A stretch of DNA of 64,000 nt from NCBI GenBank assembly GCA_007827375.1, contig VISH01000002.1:3931001-3995000 (forward strand), read 5' to 3'. The notes under the pieces are model-generated. The model did not search any database. It was not told the DNA's origin and worked only from the letters and a program-made list of their open reading frames with translations. Positions 48,540-58,454 of this stretch are shown in pieces. A program made the position numbers and the translations under genes. This DNA is from Alteromonadaceae bacterium 2753L.S.0a.02 (lineage in GTDB: Bacteria; Pseudomonadota; Gammaproteobacteria; Pseudomonadales; Cellvibrionaceae). Position 1 is the first letter of the stretch. Every line of letters starts with the position of its first letter.

Positions 48540-48878
48540 TTATGCCCCCTCACCTGCGCTGCTGATTTTCGACAAATTTTCAAGTTCGGCGAGGCGCTGC
48601 TCCAGATCGGCAACGCGCTGTTGCAGCTGTTCATCACTGCCCTGCTCGCCAGTGCCATAACCCGAACCAGGACGATAAATGGTGGCCCATATCCACAAGA
48701 AGGGCCAAATGGCATGAAGCGTAAATAAACTCACCCACCCAGCAACGTGAATTGCATCCTGGTGCGGGTGGTTGCGGTGCTTGGCAATTTCGTAGGGAAT
48801 ATCGTGTAGCGCAATAATCCCGTAAAAAAGCGTTAGCACCACAAAGATTAGAACAAACAGCGCAAAATAATCGAGCAT
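48540..48878 (-). CDS. DUF3302 (YiaW-like) membrane protein
   Basis: A small inner-membrane protein with the DUF3302 signature: MLDYFALFVLIFVVLTLFYG, ALHDIPYEIAKHRNHPHQDA and VAGWVSLFTLHAIWPFLWIW. The start at MLDYFAL (112 residues) fits the family and has GGA nearby; an ATG 78 nt upstream would add a tail not usual for it. The C-terminus is a coiled coil (LQQRVADLEQRLAELENL). Stop and the HlyD start are one nt apart, so both proteins are made together and probably work together. Confidence 0.85.
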   Translation of the reverse strand: MLDYFALFVLIFVVLTLFYGIIALHDIPYEIAKHRNHPHQDAIHVAGWVSLFTLHAIWPFLWIWATIYRPGSGYGTGEQGSDEQLQQRVADLEQRLAELENLSKISSAGEGA

Positions 48879-48956
48879 TCCAATGGCCTCTTGATAATAC
48901 AACCGTAAGGATTTAAGAGCAGGAGCAGCGCCCTTGATTGAGGTTTGTGCAGCCAT

Positions 48957-49320
48957 GCATTCACCAGGGCGTAGCTTACCATCAGGGGTCTATCCGGTTA
49001 ATAGCTGATACATCACGATAAACCTATGCGCGCAGCAGCTTACTCATCGACAATTGGGAACGATGCTGTATTTGTGGGCACGCACCAATGAACATTCAGG
49101 TTCATTTAAGGTGGCTTTGGGGGGCATAAAGAACGGCTAAATCAATGAATATTGCTATTAACCTGACGGTAGAACAGTTCTTCCTGAGCTATTCAACCTT
49201 CGCCCTAAAAATCTCGCGGCATTGCGTGGAAAACCTGAATTTCTAGGGCTCCCATGAACCTTCGGTTCATGACGGTGCATCCCTGCACGGGCTATTAATT
49301 CGGCATACAAAGCCGCCGAG
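48957..49320. other. Intergenic region with several small hairpins
   Basis: No gene. AATGAAC-ATTCAG-GTTCATT (49087-49106), ATGAACC-TTC-GGTTCAT (about 49255-49271) and GTGCA-TCCC-TGCAC follow one another near the ends of the macB-like gene. None has a T-tract. They may be repeat-type hairpins that protect transcript ends. Confidence 0.4.
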
Positions 49321-51261
49321 TTAATAGGGCCTGCTTAACGCCAACACCGGATCAAGCCTTGCAGCATTTCTGGCCGGAATAAATCCAAATACAATACCTA
49401 TAACTGTTGCACAGGTAAACGCTGCGGCAATAGAGCTGAAAGAATAAATCATCGAAAAATGCGTGCCGAATGTGGAGAATAGCACCCCGATAGAGAAGGC
49501 CAGCAAAATTCCGAGAATTCCCCCCAACAAACACACAATAACGGCCTCGGTGAGGAACTGTTTCATAATATCGGTTTGTCTGGCGCCAACGGCCATGCGT
49601 ACGCCAATTTCCTGGGTACGCTCGGTCACAGACACCAGCATTATATTCATGACGCCAATACCCCCGACAATCAGTGAAATAACGGCAATCGCGGAGACCA
49701 TTAACGTCATAGTTCCAGTGGTTTTTTCAATATTTTTTCGGATGGTATCGGTATTGATCGTAAAGAAATCTTCGCTGCCATGGCGCATTTTTATTAACGC
49801 GATAATCGCCTGCTCAGCAGCTGATGACGCCGTGCCTTCACGAATTCGTACAGTTAATGCGTCGAGCGAATGTTGCCCACTGATGCGCGTTGCAAGTGTG
49901 GTATAGGGCAGCCAGATTTTTAATGAGTCACTGTTACCGAAGGCGCTTTCCCGCGGTTGCGTAACACCCACAATTTTTACCGGCAACTTACCCACAAGAA
50001 TAATTTTGTGCAATGCGGGTGAATCTGAAAACAGCGCTTTTTTGGTATTGATATCAATAACCGCTTCCTGAGCGTTTGTTGCAACACTCCGTGCTCCCCA
50101 GGTGTGACCCTCGGCGATTTTATAGCCCCTTACCTGGAAATAGTCCTGACCAACGCCTTCGATTCTGGCATTAACATTTTGATTGCCATAGCGTACGCTC
50201 AGGGCTACGGAATTTTCTGGCGTGACAGCTTCGACAAACGGCAGCTTCGCAACCGCTTGTGCGTCTTCAGCCACCAGGGTTTGCACCCGTTGCGAACGCC
50301 TGTCGCCAAAGCCTCTGCCCGGGCGAACATCAATGCTGTTGGTGCCCAGAGAATTAATATTGTCCAGCACTGCTTTACTGGAACCTTGCCCCAGAGCAAC
50401 AACGGATACCACGGACGCGATACCGATAATAATACCAAGCATGGTTAACAAGGTACGCAAGCGATGTGTCGACATGGCGAGCAGCGCCATTTGAAGCGTC
50501 TCGATAAATGTGGTTAGCGAAGCTTGTCGCGGTTTTTTTTCTGGCGAGGGTGCAACCCTCCCACTCTGATTTCTCCGGATAAGGTGGTCAGCGACAATAG
50601 CGCCATCTTCGATTTCGATAATGCGATCGGCGTGCTCCGCAACTTTTCTATCGTGGGTAACGATAATAATGGTGTGACCTTCACGATGAAACTCCTGGAG
50701 CAAACCCATCATTTCCTGCCCGCTGTGACGGTCCAGAGCGCCGGTCGGTTCATCGGCCAGAATTATCTCACCACCATTTATCAATGCGCGGGCAATGCTC
50801 ACGCGCTGCTGCTGTCCCCCGCTCAATTCCCCGGGTTTATGTTGCAGTCGTTCTGCCAAGCCAAGACGGGAAAGCAGTGCGCGAGCCCGCTGCTTCCTTT
50901 GTTGCGGTCGTTCACCGGCATAGATGGCTGGCATCTCTGCATTCGCCAAGGCAGTAAGATCATTGAGCAAATGGTAGCGTTGAAAAATAAAACCAAAATG
51001 CTCGCGACGAAGTTGCGCAAGCTCGTCGGGACTCATGGAAGCGGTATCTTTAGCGTTTATTTGATAAGTACCCGCTGATGGCTTGTCAAGACAGCCCAGT
51101 ATGTTCATTAGCGTGGATTTGCCAGACCCGGAAGCGCCAACCACCGCCACCATCTCGCCTCTTTCAATACACAGATCGATTCCTCTCAGCACGGTCAACT
51201 GCTGTTCGCCAGCAGCGTAGTGCCGAAATACATTGGACAGCTGTAGCAGACAGGTACCCAT
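49321..51261 (-). CDS. macB: MacB-like ABC exporter, ATPase-permease fusion
   Basis: A 646-residue protein with an N-terminal ATPase (Walker A GASGSGKST, signature LSGGQQQRVSIARAL, Walker B IILADEPTGALD and the switch His in IIIVTHD) fused to an FtsX/MacB-type permease with one helix (LRTLLTMLGIIIGIASVVSV), a large periplasmic domain and three C-terminal helices. This is the standard MacB layout. With the MacA-like adaptor gene next to it and an outer-membrane channel made elsewhere it would expel macrolides, peptides or siderophores from the periplasm. The true substrate is unknown. Confidence 0.93.
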   Translation of the reverse strand: MGTCLLQLSNVFRHYAAGEQQLTVLRGIDLCIERGEMVAVVGASGSGKSTLMNILGCLDKPSAGTYQINAKDTASMSPDELAQLRREHFGFIFQRYHLLNDLTALANAEMPAIYAGERPQQRKQRARALLSRLGLAERLQHKPGELSGGQQQRVSIARALINGGEIILADEPTGALDRHSGQEMMGLLQEFHREGHTIIIVTHDRKVAEHADRIIEIEDGAIVADHLIRRNQSGRVAPSPEKKPRQASLTTFIETLQMALLAMSTHRLRTLLTMLGIIIGIASVVSVVALGQGSSKAVLDNINSLGTNSIDVRPGRGFGDRRSQRVQTLVAEDAQAVAKLPFVEAVTPENSVALSVRYGNQNVNARIEGVGQDYFQVRGYKIAEGHTWGARSVATNAQEAVIDINTKKALFSDSPALHKIILVGKLPVKIVGVTQPRESAFGNSDSLKIWLPYTTLATRISGQHSLDALTVRIREGTASSAAEQAIIALIKMRHGSEDFFTINTDTIRKNIEKTTGTMTLMVSAIAVISLIVGGIGVMNIMLVSVTERTQEIGVRMAVGARQTDIMKQFLTEAVIVCLLGGILGILLAFSIGVLFSTFGTHFSMIYSFSSIAAAFTCATVIGIVFGFIPARNAARLDPVLALSRPY

Positions 51262-51263
51262 AA

Positions 51264-52445
51264 CTAAAAAGGCATCCCGCGTGGCGGCCCCATACCCGGT
51301 CGACGTAGTTTGCCGACTGTTGTTGCGCCCGAGCCTAACACAAGCAATTCGCCCTCCCGTAAACCACTGAGAATTTCGGACTCGGCGCCGTTGTTAATTC
51401 CGACCTGCACATCGCGCTGCTCAATCTTACCGCCCTTGAACACCTCAACCGAATAACCGCCCGGCCCGGGTTTTTGCCTGAGAACCTGCGACGGTACAAG
51501 CAACACATCTTTCGCTGTATGTAGCACGATAGCGACTTCTGCAGTCATACCGATGCGCAGTTTTTGGGAGGGGTTTTCAATATCAAACAAGGCATTGTAG
51601 TAAATGGCTTCGTTATCATCCGGCGACATATTGATATCGTTGCCATTCATAAAGCTCGGCCCCGGTTCAATAGCTTTTATGGTGGCGTGGTATTGGAATT
51701 CCGGGTCACCAAGAATTGAGAAATTAACCACTTGCCCCGGGTGAACATGAATAATATCGGCTTCCGATATTTGTGCTTTAACCGTCATTATGTTTAGTTC
51801 AGCCAGCTCAACAATAGTCGGCGTATTCTGTTTGGCATTCACGGTTTGACCGAGTTCCACCGCCACATAAACCACAGTACCCTCCAAGGGAGCCGTAACG
51901 GTGGTATAAGCAAGATTGACTTCGGCATTGTTTACATTCACTTCGGCTCTGGCGATATCGGCATTAAGCTGATTTTTTTGTGAGGTGAGGACATCTAGAT
52001 TAGCGGCAGCGATATCGTAATCCGCTTTTGCACTGGACTGATTGGCGAGCATCTTTTTCTGGCGGCTGAACTCTAGCCGCGCGAGATGTATCTGCGACTC
52101 AGCGGCTTGTAGCTGTGCCTGCAGACTTTTGAGTTCGGCCTTTGCCGTTTTTAAGCTATTTTGTTGTGTAAGGCTATCGATCTGAGCAATAAGATCACCT
52201 TTTTTCACCCGTTGACCAAGTACTACTGGCAGGCTCACAACCTGGCCAGACTCCTGAGCACCGACACTCACCAATTTGGAGGCTTGAATCATACCGGAGG
52301 CCAATACGGTTTGTTCTATGCTGCCTCGTTTCACCGGTAAGGTGGCATATTCGAGTGTTTCTGTTGGCGATATTAGCGCTACCGCTACACCACAAATCAA
52401 AGCAAAAAGCGTTGCCGCTAAAGTTAGTTTAATTGCCTTGCGCAT
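51264..52445 (-). CDS. macA: MacA-like periplasmic adaptor protein
   Basis: A 393-residue adaptor with an N-terminal anchor or signal (LTLAATLFALICGVAVALI), a barrel-sandwich domain split around a coiled coil (VKRGSIEQTVLASGMIQASK ... TVTAPLEGTVVYVAVELGQT), a beta-barrel domain and a membrane-proximal domain (LVPSQVLRQKPGPGG). This is the MacA order. Its stop codon lies 2 nt before the macB-like start, so they form an operon. It links MacB to a TolC-type channel, none of which is in the window. Confidence 0.92.
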   Translation of the reverse strand: MRKAIKLTLAATLFALICGVAVALISPTETLEYATLPVKRGSIEQTVLASGMIQASKLVSVGAQESGQVVSLPVVLGQRVKKGDLIAQIDSLTQQNSLKTAKAELKSLQAQLQAAESQIHLARLEFSRQKKMLANQSSAKADYDIAAANLDVLTSQKNQLNADIARAEVNVNNAEVNLAYTTVTAPLEGTVVYVAVELGQTVNAKQNTPTIVELAELNIMTVKAQISEADIIHVHPGQVVNFSILGDPEFQYHATIKAIEPGPSFMNGNDINMSPDDNEAIYYNALFDIENPSQKLRIGMTAEVAIVLHTAKDVLLVPSQVLRQKPGPGGYSVEVFKGGKIEQRDVQVGINNGAESEILSGLREGELLVLGSGATTVGKLRRPGMGPPRGMPF

Positions 52446-52765
52446 ATTCCAGGTACATCATTTATGGAGAAAAGGAGCTATGCATAGTTTGCGCGATTTA
52501 AACGCAAACTTGGGTTAACGGTGTGTAAAGATAGGTAAAGTTGAGTGGACGTATAACTTGTTTTAGGTCGCTATAATTGGTTCGCTTGGAATAGGTTAAT
52601 TTGCAAATGTTTTTCCCTAACCATTGCGCGTCACTTGAGCCCGCAACCGCGTTTCGCGTTGTCGTATTTTCTGAGTTTTAAACTACCCGTAATACTTTTT
52701 TAAAACGCACCACTAACGCGACGCCGCAATTCGACATTGCCATAATAGCTTTTTTTTCATGACGC
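52446..52765. other. Promoter region of the macAB-like operon
   Basis: AT-rich DNA between the macA-like gene and the terminator of the xylanase gene. TTGGTTCGCTTGGAATAGGT may hold a promoter, but no operator or RNA is recognised. Confidence 0.3.
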
Positions 52766-52793
52766 AAAAAAACGGGAAGCTTTCGCTTCCCGT
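52766..52793 (-). terminator. Strong Rho-independent terminator of the xylanase gene
   Basis: On the minus strand ACGGGAAGC-GAAA-GCTTCCCGT is followed by TTTTTT. The 9-bp stem is perfect with a GNRA-type loop, 15 nt after the stop codon. Confidence 0.95.
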
Positions 52794-52807
52794 GCTACTA
52801 GGCGCGA

Positions 52808-55800
52808 TCACCGCCCGAGGTAATTCATAAGCCAGGTCATTGCGGGCCTGGGGGAACCGTTGCTTTGTATTAAACCGGTGCCATCGCGCCAGGTCGCCCC
52901 TACCACATAACCCCAAATTGTTATGCCAGCAACAGATGGGTGGTTGTAAAACAACGGGAATTGCTGCTGCATTACCGCCAATTGCTCCTGGTCGTTGGTT
53001 TTTTGAATATCGTATTCGGATATATAAACCGGCAAGCCAAGTGCTGCAATACGATCCAACTTACTGGAAATATCACTCAGTGGTCGATCGGCCAAACCAT
53101 GGGCTTGCAAACCAATCGCATCAACAACACCCGCGTTTACTGCCGGGCGAATGGTGTCGATAAACTCGGTGGTATTCCAGCTCAACACGTTGTAGTCGTT
53201 AATAATCAAGGTGGCATTCGGGCAGTACTGCCGCGCCAATTCAAAGGAACGAATTATCCAGTTGCTGCCAAAAGCTTTTGAGGCATAACCGGCAGGCGCG
53301 TGGCCTGGCGTTGCTTCATTGACCACATCGATGTATTGCGTGTCGGGATAGCGGGTGCAGTAATCGCGAATCCATTCTTCAATTTCGCCGCGAATTTCGC
53401 TGCTTGAAAGGTTACCGCCATTACAATCCTGCCCCAACCAGCCTGGGCATTGACTGCCCCACACCAAGGTGTGTGCTTTTACGGGAATATTATTGGCCCG
53501 GGCATACTGATAAATGCGATCTACCGGCGCCCAGTTGTATTGATCGCGGGTACCTTCAACCGAACCCCACTTACCTTCGTTTTCTGGCGTAATCTGATCC
53601 CAGTATTGCGTGAAGTCGGAGCGCACTGCACCGCGCGTGGTGATATTGCCCACAAAGAAGCTGGTTGGGTTGGGGCCGGTATCATCGAGCTGGCCGTCTG
53701 GCGAGTACACCGCAAAACCCGCCAGAGTGCCGTTATCGATCAGCGTTTCCAGGGTTATGGTGAGCGTTCCATCGCTAACATGAATACCATTTACCGAGAG
53801 CTCGTAAGCCGCATCGGCGCCCACTTCACTGTACAAATCGAAAGCGGTCAGTTGTGCCTGGCCTTCCACCAACAGGTTGAAAGAACGTTGCCCTGCTTCG
53901 TTGTGGAAGATTTCCGCAAACTGCATATTGATCGAGTAGGTACCTTCAGTGACGGGGATGTTGTAGGAATAGCTGCCGTAGCGCTCGCTCTGGAAAACGG
54001 TATCTTCCGTTGTACCGCTGATACCATCGCTGGTGCTGCTGGTTGAGCCACCGTTGGAGTAGCGATCAGCGCGGTATTCCACGCCTTTGTAGGTGGTACT
54101 CGACCCGCCGGCATTCACTGCAACAACAAGGCTACCGCTGGTCGAGGATGAGCTCGAAGAGCTGCTGCTCGAGGAACTGCTGCTGCTCGACGAACTGCTG
54201 GAACTGGAGCTGCTGCTGGTGCTAGAAGTACTGCTGGTGCTGGAGGAACTGCTGCTCGATGAACTTGAGGAGCTGCTTGAGCTGGTGGTAAGCGGCCCAC
54301 AGGCACCCAGCGACATCCAAGATGCATCACTGCCCGGCACAGTGGTGGTGTACCAATTTGCCTGGTATAAGTTGTTCTGATACACCATGCGATCGCCTGC
54401 GTTGGCATGGTTGTATGGGCCACCCGACCAATCCCGCGCTGGCCAATTGGGGTACACATTCACGCCATCGCAATTACTGCCACCAGATGAACTGGAGCTT
54501 GATGAGCTGCTGGAACTCGAGGAGCTGCTGGAACTTGTGGTGGTGGAAGAACTCGAGCTGGACGAACTGCTTGAACTTGAAGAGCTGCTTGAACTGGAAG
54601 ACGTTGTGCCCCCCAGAATATCGCCAAAGCCGATTGAACCGTTACAGTGCAGCATTTCAGAGAAGGAACCCGCACCACACTCCTGATCCCATGCACCGGT
54701 GTTATCCTGCTGGTCTTCAGCCTGGTAAGTCACACCATCGGCGATGAGATAATCGACACGCACATCGCGATCGCCAGAATCGTTTACAAAAGCGACCCGA
54801 ACCTCGCCCGAGGCATTGGTGCTTGCGGTGTAATTCATCATGCCGGTGCTGAGCGTCCAAGTTTGCACGGTGGTACCGCCAACCTGCAATTCCACACTCT
54901 CGTCACCCACAACACCCGACATACGCACGGTGATGTCGTGACTGCCACCCGAAGAACTGCTGGACGAGCTGCTGGAAGAACTGGAAGAAGAGGTTGTGAT
55001 ACCACCACCGGTAAAGCGATACCAATTGAGGTTGTGATAACCGGTACCGCGCAGGTAGACATCGTGCACACCACTAACCGTGGCAAAAGACGCGGACGCG
55101 GTTTGATAGGTTTGCCAACCGTCCGTTGCAGCGAGTTGCACTGTCACCAGTGGCGAATTATTGATGCCATCCAGAATTATTTGCATGGAAGAGGCATTTT
55201 GAGCCGCATAACGTAAATCCAACCCGCTTGCGCCGCTGCCAAAATCCACGCCGCTCACCTTCACCCAGTCGCCGTTACCCATCATCAGGTTTTGGGTTCC
55301 TTCGCTGGCGGCTTCAGTTTCGATGCCGTTTTCGTTGTCGAAGGTTTCTGCTTCATTGCGCGCAAATGCGTCGACATATTTGATTTGCGGAACGCCTGCC
55401 TCGCTATCATTGACACGTTCGATGGCAGTGCCGTTGTAATACAAACGATCAACATTCACCGAGCGCTGATACACCGTGCCGTCGTTATCGTTGGAAACGG
55501 CGCGGTTATGGTAAAACGCGTACCACTGATTTTTATACTCCACAATCGAGGCATGGTTGTTGTTGCCGCGATTTTCCCAGGGGTTGTTGAGCACTACACC
55601 GCGGTATTGGAAACCTGTCATGGGGTTGTTGCTGGTCATGTATTCAATGCGCATGCCTGCAGATGGCGCGCTGGAATAACTCAGGTAGTAAACGCCATTG
55701 CGCTTGGTCATGTACAAGGCTTCGAAGAAATCTGGCACAGGTATGGAGACCGCCGAGCCGCTGGTGCTGATCATATCGTCGTTTAAACGTATCACCCGCG

Positions 55801-56365
55801 CCATGCCGTCACCACCACCGCCGAAGTAGAGGTAGGCCTGACCGTCATCATCAATAAACACACCTGGGTCAAACACCCAATCGACATTGGCGTTTGGCGT
55901 ACTGCGATCCACCAGAGGCCTGCCGAGGGCATCTTGGTATGGCCCTTCGGGCCGGTCTGCAACGGCAACGCCGATGGAATTACCGCCATTAGGGAAATAC
56001 AGGTAGTAGCGGCCGTTGCGTTCTATAAAGTCTGGCGCGTAGGCGTTGTTTGCCCAGCTGGTGTCGGTTTTGGAATTCCACACGATACCGTGGTTCTGCC
56101 AGTTGACCATGTCGTCGGTGGAGAACAGATAGTAATCGACCATGCCACCATAGCCCGTGGCATCATCCTGGTCGTGGGAGGTGACTACGTACAAACGATC
56201 GTTAAACACCCTTGCTGCTGGGTCCGCTGTGTAAACGTTTGATACGATGGGATTATCGGCGAGTGAGGGGAAACACCACAACGATAAAAGCGACAAGATT
56301 AGAGACATCCAGATGGTTCGCGCCCTGCAGCGCACCACGGATTTTGTTAAAAATGAACGATTCAT
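52808..56365 (-). CDS. Multidomain xylan-degrading enzyme GH43-CBM6-CBM60-CBM5/12-malectin-GH10
   Basis: A secreted 1185-residue enzyme; the ATG after AAGGAA gives a signal peptide (LILSLLSLWCFPSLADNP). Order: GH43 five-blade propeller (about 38-340; TADPAARVFNDRLYVVTSHD base, FEALYMTKRNGVYYLSYSS acid), CBM6 (342-452; ARNEAETFDNENGIETE), poly-Ser linker, CBM60 (472-582; DITVRMSGVVGDESVELQVG, DVRVDYLIADG), poly-Ser, CBM5/12-like (628-692; VYPNWPARDWSGGPYNHANA), poly-Ser, malectin-like (745-890; VNAGGSSTTYKGVEYRAD), GH10 (893-1185; acid/base in DVVNEATPGH, nucleophile in VYISEYDIQ). It can cut the xylan backbone and side chains or xylo-oligomers in one molecule. Confidence 0.93.
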   Translation of the reverse strand: MNRSFLTKSVVRCRARTIWMSLILSLLSLWCFPSLADNPIVSNVYTADPAARVFNDRLYVVTSHDQDDATGYGGMVDYYLFSTDDMVNWQNHGIVWNSKTDTSWANNAYAPDFIERNGRYYLYFPNGGNSIGVAVADRPEGPYQDALGRPLVDRSTPNANVDWVFDPGVFIDDDGQAYLYFGGGGDGMARVIRLNDDMISTSGSAVSIPVPDFFEALYMTKRNGVYYLSYSSAPSAGMRIEYMTSNNPMTGFQYRGVVLNNPWENRGNNNHASIVEYKNQWYAFYHNRAVSNDNDGTVYQRSVNVDRLYYNGTAIERVNDSEAGVPQIKYVDAFARNEAETFDNENGIETEAASEGTQNLMMGNGDWVKVSGVDFGSGASGLDLRYAAQNASSMQIILDGINNSPLVTVQLAATDGWQTYQTASASFATVSGVHDVYLRGTGYHNLNWYRFTGGGITTSSSSSSSSSSSSSSGGSHDITVRMSGVVGDESVELQVGGTTVQTWTLSTGMMNYTASTNASGEVRVAFVNDSGDRDVRVDYLIADGVTYQAEDQQDNTGAWDQECGAGSFSEMLHCNGSIGFGDILGGTTSSSSSSSSSSSSSSSSSSSTTTSSSSSSSSSSSSSSSSSGGSNCDGVNVYPNWPARDWSGGPYNHANAGDRMVYQNNLYQANWYTTTVPGSDASWMSLGACGPLTTSSSSSSSSSSSSSSSTSSTSSTSSSSSSSSSSSSSSSSSSSSSSSSSTSGSLVVAVNAGGSSTTYKGVEYRADRYSNGGSTSSTSDGISGTTEDTVFQSERYGSYSYNIPVTEGTYSINMQFAEIFHNEAGQRSFNLLVEGQAQLTAFDLYSEVGADAAYELSVNGIHVSDGTLTITLETLIDNGTLAGFAVYSPDGQLDDTGPNPTSFFVGNITTRGAVRSDFTQYWDQITPENEGKWGSVEGTRDQYNWAPVDRIYQYARANNIPVKAHTLVWGSQCPGWLGQDCNGGNLSSSEIRGEIEEWIRDYCTRYPDTQYIDVVNEATPGHAPAGYASKAFGSNWIIRSFELARQYCPNATLIINDYNVLSWNTTEFIDTIRPAVNAGVVDAIGLQAHGLADRPLSDISSKLDRIAALGLPVYISEYDIQKTNDQEQLAVMQQQFPLFYNHPSVAGITIWGYVVGATWRDGTGLIQSNGSPRPAMTWLMNYLGR
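54135..55005 (-). repeat. Three poly-serine linker tracts
   Basis: Serine runs of about 15 to 50 residues, with a few Thr, at about 54135-54290, 54480-54615 and 54950-55000. Codons AGC, AGT, TCC, TCG and TCA are mixed, so the runs are kept at protein level. Poly-Ser linkers between modules are typical for Cellvibrionaceae plant-wall enzymes. Confidence 0.85.
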
Positions 56366-56597
56366 AGTGTATTCCTTATTCGCACGACCGGTGGGCCCGG
56401 TGTTGCCAGTTTTTTTATGGGATGTAATACACGTAGACCTGAAGACTGCCAGGCTGTGAATGAATGGCTTCATCAAACAACTGCCAGTGCGCTTATTAAT
56501 GTTATCGCCACTGAGTATGTCGATGGAAAACCGGAGCTCTAGAGAGTAGAAAATCGCGAGCTTGCGGGTTAATAAATCCCAGGATTTTTATAGAAAT

Positions 56598-56633
56598 GTG
56601 CAGATTTTTAAACTAAGCGTGCAAAGATTTATA
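56598..56633. promoter_or_regulatory. Candidate AraC-type direct repeats
   Basis: GTGCAGATTTTTA (56598) and GTGCAAAGATTTATA (56619) are direct repeats 21 bp apart, two helix turns, as AraC-type dimers use. They lie about 235 bp before the xylanase start and downstream of the AraC-type regulator gene. The surrounding 450 bp have no gene. Confidence 0.4.
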
Positions 56634-56815
56634 GTCTTGTTCAAATAAAAATCTATTTAGCGAAGATTGCCCAGGCCGAGTTACGGTGTTTCAAATTTTA
56701 GTAACGATCAGTTGGTGTTGACCCGTGCAGAAAAAACAATCGAAAAACGAAAAAAAGTGAACCGGCTCACATTTAAGTGTTGTGGCCTTTTACGCCAATT
56801 CGGCCGTTAATCTAT

Positions 56816-57994
56816 CTAGGAGTGCTCATCGGAGTTCGAGTTAAAGTCTATCGATTTAAACATTTTTGGCGCGCAACCATACTCACCCTTAAATAATTTA
56901 TTAAAGTAAGACACGTTGTTATAGCCCACGGAATACGCAATTTCCGAAACCGCAACGGCGTTCTTTTGGGTTAGCAACCTGGCGGCTTCTGTTAAGCGCA
57001 ATTTGTTTAAATAGGCCGAAAAGGTTAAGCCCAGCTCTGCTTTTAATAACTCATTCACTTTGTTGCGGTTTATGCCAAGCGTCGACGCCACCATTTCTAG
57101 ACTTAAATCCGGATTACTGTATTCCGTCGCCATAAATCGGAATAAGTCACTTTTTTCCTTGTCTTTTTGAGGCTCGATACTCAACTGTTTATAGGCCAGT
57201 AAAGGCTGGTCGAGCCTCACCTTCTCTTTAATATCACGAATGCGCTCGCGCACGTATGCGACCACCAACAAACCCAAGGCAACCAGCCAACACAGCGCGA
57301 TGCCCGCGATTGACAAGTACAGGTAAATTGGCTGATTGCCATGCAGTGTTATGTCATCCAAATACACATGGGAAATCGTGGCACGGGGACTTTGGCGCGA
57401 ATTGACAAAGGCCAGAGCCATCACCTTTTGGTGATTGTATCCGGTATCGCTAAAGGCGAGGTTTCGTTCACTTAACCACCATTCCGGAGTGATAATTTCA
57501 TCCAGCGACAAGCTAACTTCCTGCCACTGAGGCGAGCAGCTCAACGGTGCAGACGAAACCCGCCGCGTTCTGGGGTCGTGAATATCGGTTACTTGCTCAT
57601 CGAAACTTAAAATCGCTAGAAAAATAACGTTCTCAGGTTCACAACGTACGTGAAACACAATTTCGGTAAACGCGGAAAAGTCTGCAGGTGTAAAAGCGTC
57701 TTCCGAAACGATAAAATCCATGGAATAGTGAGTGTAAGGAAACGGGCGTTCCGCGTCTAAGAAATATTGGTAGTGAATGGAACCCAATTCACTGAGCACC
57801 TGTATGGAGGTTTGCCCCGAGGGTTCAAGCGGTTCAATTACCGGCTTCCATTGCAGAGATGTTTTGCCTGCCGGATACAGGCGACTGACAAGGTTCGCCT
57901 TACTGATTCCCATGTAGATAAACGTTGGTGTTAGAACCAGTAGCACAAGAGCCACGATAAAAGCATTTCTATAAAAACGAATCATTCTCGCCAA
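56816..57994 (-). CDS. Membrane-anchored AraC-type regulator
   Basis: A 392-residue protein with an N-terminal helix (AFIVALVLLVLTPTFIYMG), a periplasmic domain of about 200 residues (YSMDFIVSEDAFTPADFSAF, SHVYLDDITLHGN, galactose-binding-like), a second helix (LYLSIAGIALCWLVALGLLVV) and a cytoplasmic AraC DNA-binding domain (LSLEMVASTLGINRNKVNEL, VSEIAYSVGYNNVSYFNKLF). It probably senses sugars or strain outside the membrane and controls transcription directly. Its gene lies upstream of, and on the same strand as, the GH43-GH10 xylanase gene, the natural target. Confidence 0.88.
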   Translation of the reverse strand: MARMIRFYRNAFIVALVLLVLTPTFIYMGISKANLVSRLYPAGKTSLQWKPVIEPLEPSGQTSIQVLSELGSIHYQYFLDAERPFPYTHYSMDFIVSEDAFTPADFSAFTEIVFHVRCEPENVIFLAILSFDEQVTDIHDPRTRRVSSAPLSCSPQWQEVSLSLDEIITPEWWLSERNLAFSDTGYNHQKVMALAFVNSRQSPRATISHVYLDDITLHGNQPIYLYLSIAGIALCWLVALGLLVVAYVRERIRDIKEKVRLDQPLLAYKQLSIEPQKDKEKSDLFRFMATEYSNPDLSLEMVASTLGINRNKVNELLKAELGLTFSAYLNKLRLTEAARLLTQKNAVAVSEIAYSVGYNNVSYFNKLFKGEYGCAPKMFKSIDFNSNSDEHS

Positions 57995-58454
57995 CCAAGC
58001 ACCTTATCTCTGGTGTTTATTGCTATCAGACAATCAAAGTTTTTCTGCCCTGTCAAAGCGTTTTTTAAATCTATTCGACAGCCTTTTAGAGGTAGGGGCA
58101 TCGAACATCGCGATTTTACACCTGAAGACAAGCTAGACCACACCGTAAAATTACAAAATCTTGCCTGAGAGTGTATGCCCGCCAAGCCACAATGGATGCT
58201 CGGCAACTGGCGACGAATCGATACAAGCGTATGAATGGTATATGTTGAGCAATAGCTATTTCTTCTACCACTCTGCAAGGAATGCCGCGGTACACATAGC
58301 GGGGCTAAGCGCTATACCGGAGAAATCAGCAGACTAAACCGTAATAAGCCACAATCAGGCAGTCGTGCACAATTCCACCAGTTATAGGGACTGCTCAAGG
58401 AATCTATCAGATTGTATCGAAAAAGCAGAATATCTATCTTGGCAAGCTAAGAGC
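57995..58454. other. Intergenic region without recognised feature
   Basis: About 460 bp between the AraC-type regulator start and the rhomboid gene stop. It must hold the regulator promoter. I see no RNA gene, strong hairpin or repeat. Confidence 0.3.

Noticed and set aside
53450..54686. Long plus-strand frames rich in Leu and Glu opposite the xylanase gene
   Set aside because: They are antisense shadows of the poly-Ser tracts and the well-conserved GH10 and malectin-like domains.
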